Shown here: positions 63,124-64,000 of the stretch, one piece after another | Position numbering within the stretch: the stretch's first letter is position 1 | How the letters are laid out: each line of letters opens with the position of its first letter | Origin: Lacipirellula limnantheis | Lineage (GTDB): Bacteria; Planctomycetota; Planctomycetia; Pirellulales; Lacipirellulaceae | Assembly: GCF_007746075.1 (NCBI RefSeq) | Contig: NZ_CP036339.1 | Span: 4,679,786-4,743,785 of the forward strand | Direction: 5' to 3' | DNA length: 64,000 nt | Translations under genes and position numbers: made by a program | The notes under the pieces: generated by a model | The model's database searches: none | What the model saw: only the letters and a program-made list of their open reading frames with translations | Told to the model about the DNA's origin: nothing

Positions 63124-64000
63124 CTAAGCAGCGGCAAGGTTTCGCGGCTGTAACCGGCCGGATCCAAGCTCAGGGTCCGCCAGCAGTTTGCGGCGCTCGG
63201 TGAGGAGGTGCCGGGTATCGGCGACGAGCGTCAAAATGCCGATTAGCGCGTCGTCGCCATCGAGTCTGCCGTTGGCGTAATCCTCGATCACCTTCTGCTT
63301 CACTTGTGAGAGCCGCGATTCAAGATACTCGAGGAACTCGCCAGGCAGCGTCGGCGCCGACTCGTCGAGTTCGTGGCCTTGAAGCAGGCGTTCGATGCGG
63401 TCGATTTGCCGGAGATGGACGTCGGGTTGGACGGCTCGCAACCCGCGTATGAAACTCCACAGCGCCAGGCAACCGGCGATGGTCGCTCCTGCGACGCTGA
63501 GGGCGTCGGTCGTTGGGCCAAGTATCTCGTCGAGATTGAGCGGTCGCCGCGCTCTGAGAAACGCGTCCGACCCGGGGTGGACGGGAAACTCGGGATTCGC
63601 ATTCGTGACGTCGAGGTTGACCCGCGTATGCGCGGCGACCGCGTCGGTCATCGAGCGCAGCGCGTCGAAGAGCGCACTCGTGGAGACGTCCTTGTTAGCC
63701 ACCAGCATCAATCGCAGGCCGATTGTTTCGCAATCTTGCGATGGCGTCGCAGGCTGGATTCCATAGGCAAACGCGGGAATGGAGACAGCCTCGACGCGAT
63801 CGTTGCGCAAGTGGACGCGTTCGCCGGAATGGTTGCGACGGCTGTCGAGGTGGAGCGCGGTGGCGAAGGGGAGCGGCACGAGTCCGTACTCTCCGTCGCG
63901 CACCAGCTGGTCGACCAGTTCCGAAGGCATCGAGTCGACGACAAAAGCAGCATCCGGCAGTCGCTCACGGAGTGCGATCTGTTCAGCCCCAGCGGCTGCA
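63124..64000 (-). CDS. TAXI-type TRAP solute-binding protein, N-terminally truncated by the window
   Basis: A partial protein of 291 codons in an open frame that reaches the right window edge. It reads ...EQIALRERLPDAAFVVDSMPSELVDQLV and later GLVPLPFATALHLDSRRNHSGE, a sequence style like TAXI-family TRAP solute-binding proteins. A second half includes a membrane helix (ATIAGCLALWSFIRGL) and an alpha-helical C-terminus. No TRAP membrane genes are in the window. ATG 63930 is only an internal candidate; the true start lies beyond the edge. Confidence 0.6.
   Translation of the reverse strand, partial: AAAGAEQIALRERLPDAAFVVDSMPSELVDQLVRDGEYGLVPLPFATALHLDSRRNHSGERVHLRNDRVEAVSIPAFAYGIQPATPSQDCETIGLRLMLVANKDVSTSALFDALRSMTDAVAAHTRVNLDVTNANPEFPVHPGSDAFLRARRPLNLDEILGPTTDALSVAGATIAGCLALWSFIRGLRAVQPDVHLRQIDRIERLLQGHELDESAPTLPGEFLEYLESRLSQVKQKVIEDYANGRLDGDDALIGILTLVADTRHLLTERRKLLADPELGSGRLQPRNLAAA

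Overview
The window is high-GC DNA from a planctomycete. The evidence is the density of planctomycete-specific families: three DUF1549/DUF1553 + DUF1501 gene pairs with CxxCH haem motifs, two DUF1559 pseudopilin-like proteins each next to a small lipoprotein, several PEP-CTERM proteins with dockerin-like repeats, an ECF sigma / Ser-Thr kinase-TPR pair, a LssY_C protein and a short membrane protein with an RFxIRxLL start. A Pirellulales/Lacipirellulaceae-type organism is my inference, not something the sequence proves.

Layout. 1-9200 (mostly minus strand) is a plant-polysaccharide locus: GH44 and GH9 glucanases, a DUF1559/lipoprotein pair, two PEP-CTERM proteins and a LacI regulator with three operator-like palindromes in its promoter. 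9422-14333 is a translationally coupled trio: ECF sigma, Ser/Thr kinase-TPR and an exported protein with a degenerate LEPR-type signal motif. 14559-20657 holds a GH5-like glycosidase, a sialidase and a DUF1549/DUF1501 pair. 20690-23900 is a low-GC island. It carries an IS607-type serine recombinase with an unusually long C-terminal extension and no TnpB, then about 750 bases of hairpin-rich DNA that looks like a structured RNA, then a small membrane protein and repeats. 23935-28651 is a second DUF1553/DUF1501 pair.

29764-38245 is the most striking region. It is a compact plus-strand operon for a ubiquitin-like conjugation system: a beta-grasp Ubl, an E1-like ThiF enzyme, a JAMM isopeptidase with a membrane anchor, a RING-like finger membrane protein, a RING-like/TM/trypsin fusion, and an E2-like protein with a canonical HPN...Cys...PLN signature. 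Zinc-ribbon membrane proteins, a polytopic FHA protein and a DUF2752 protein complete it. Almost every member except the Ubl, E1 and E2 is membrane-embedded, so a membrane-localised modification and proteolysis pathway is likely.

38382-44715 (minus) holds a second DUF1559/lipoprotein pair and a sulfate ABC transporter operon (cysP-T-W-A plus a YezD protein). That operon is preceded by an excellent sigma-54 promoter and faces a divergent sigma-54 activator (44886-46514). 46768-46857 is a tiny basic-peptide gene with its own terminator. 47311-54536 carries an RND/MMPL exporter, two MFS transporters and a type II NADH dehydrogenase. 54693-56804 is motA/motB. 57286-61222 is a third DUF1553/DUF1501 pair. 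The end of the window holds a STAS protein, a probable outer-membrane protein and the C-terminal part of a TAXI-type solute-binding protein. No rRNA, tRNA or CRISPR array was recognised.
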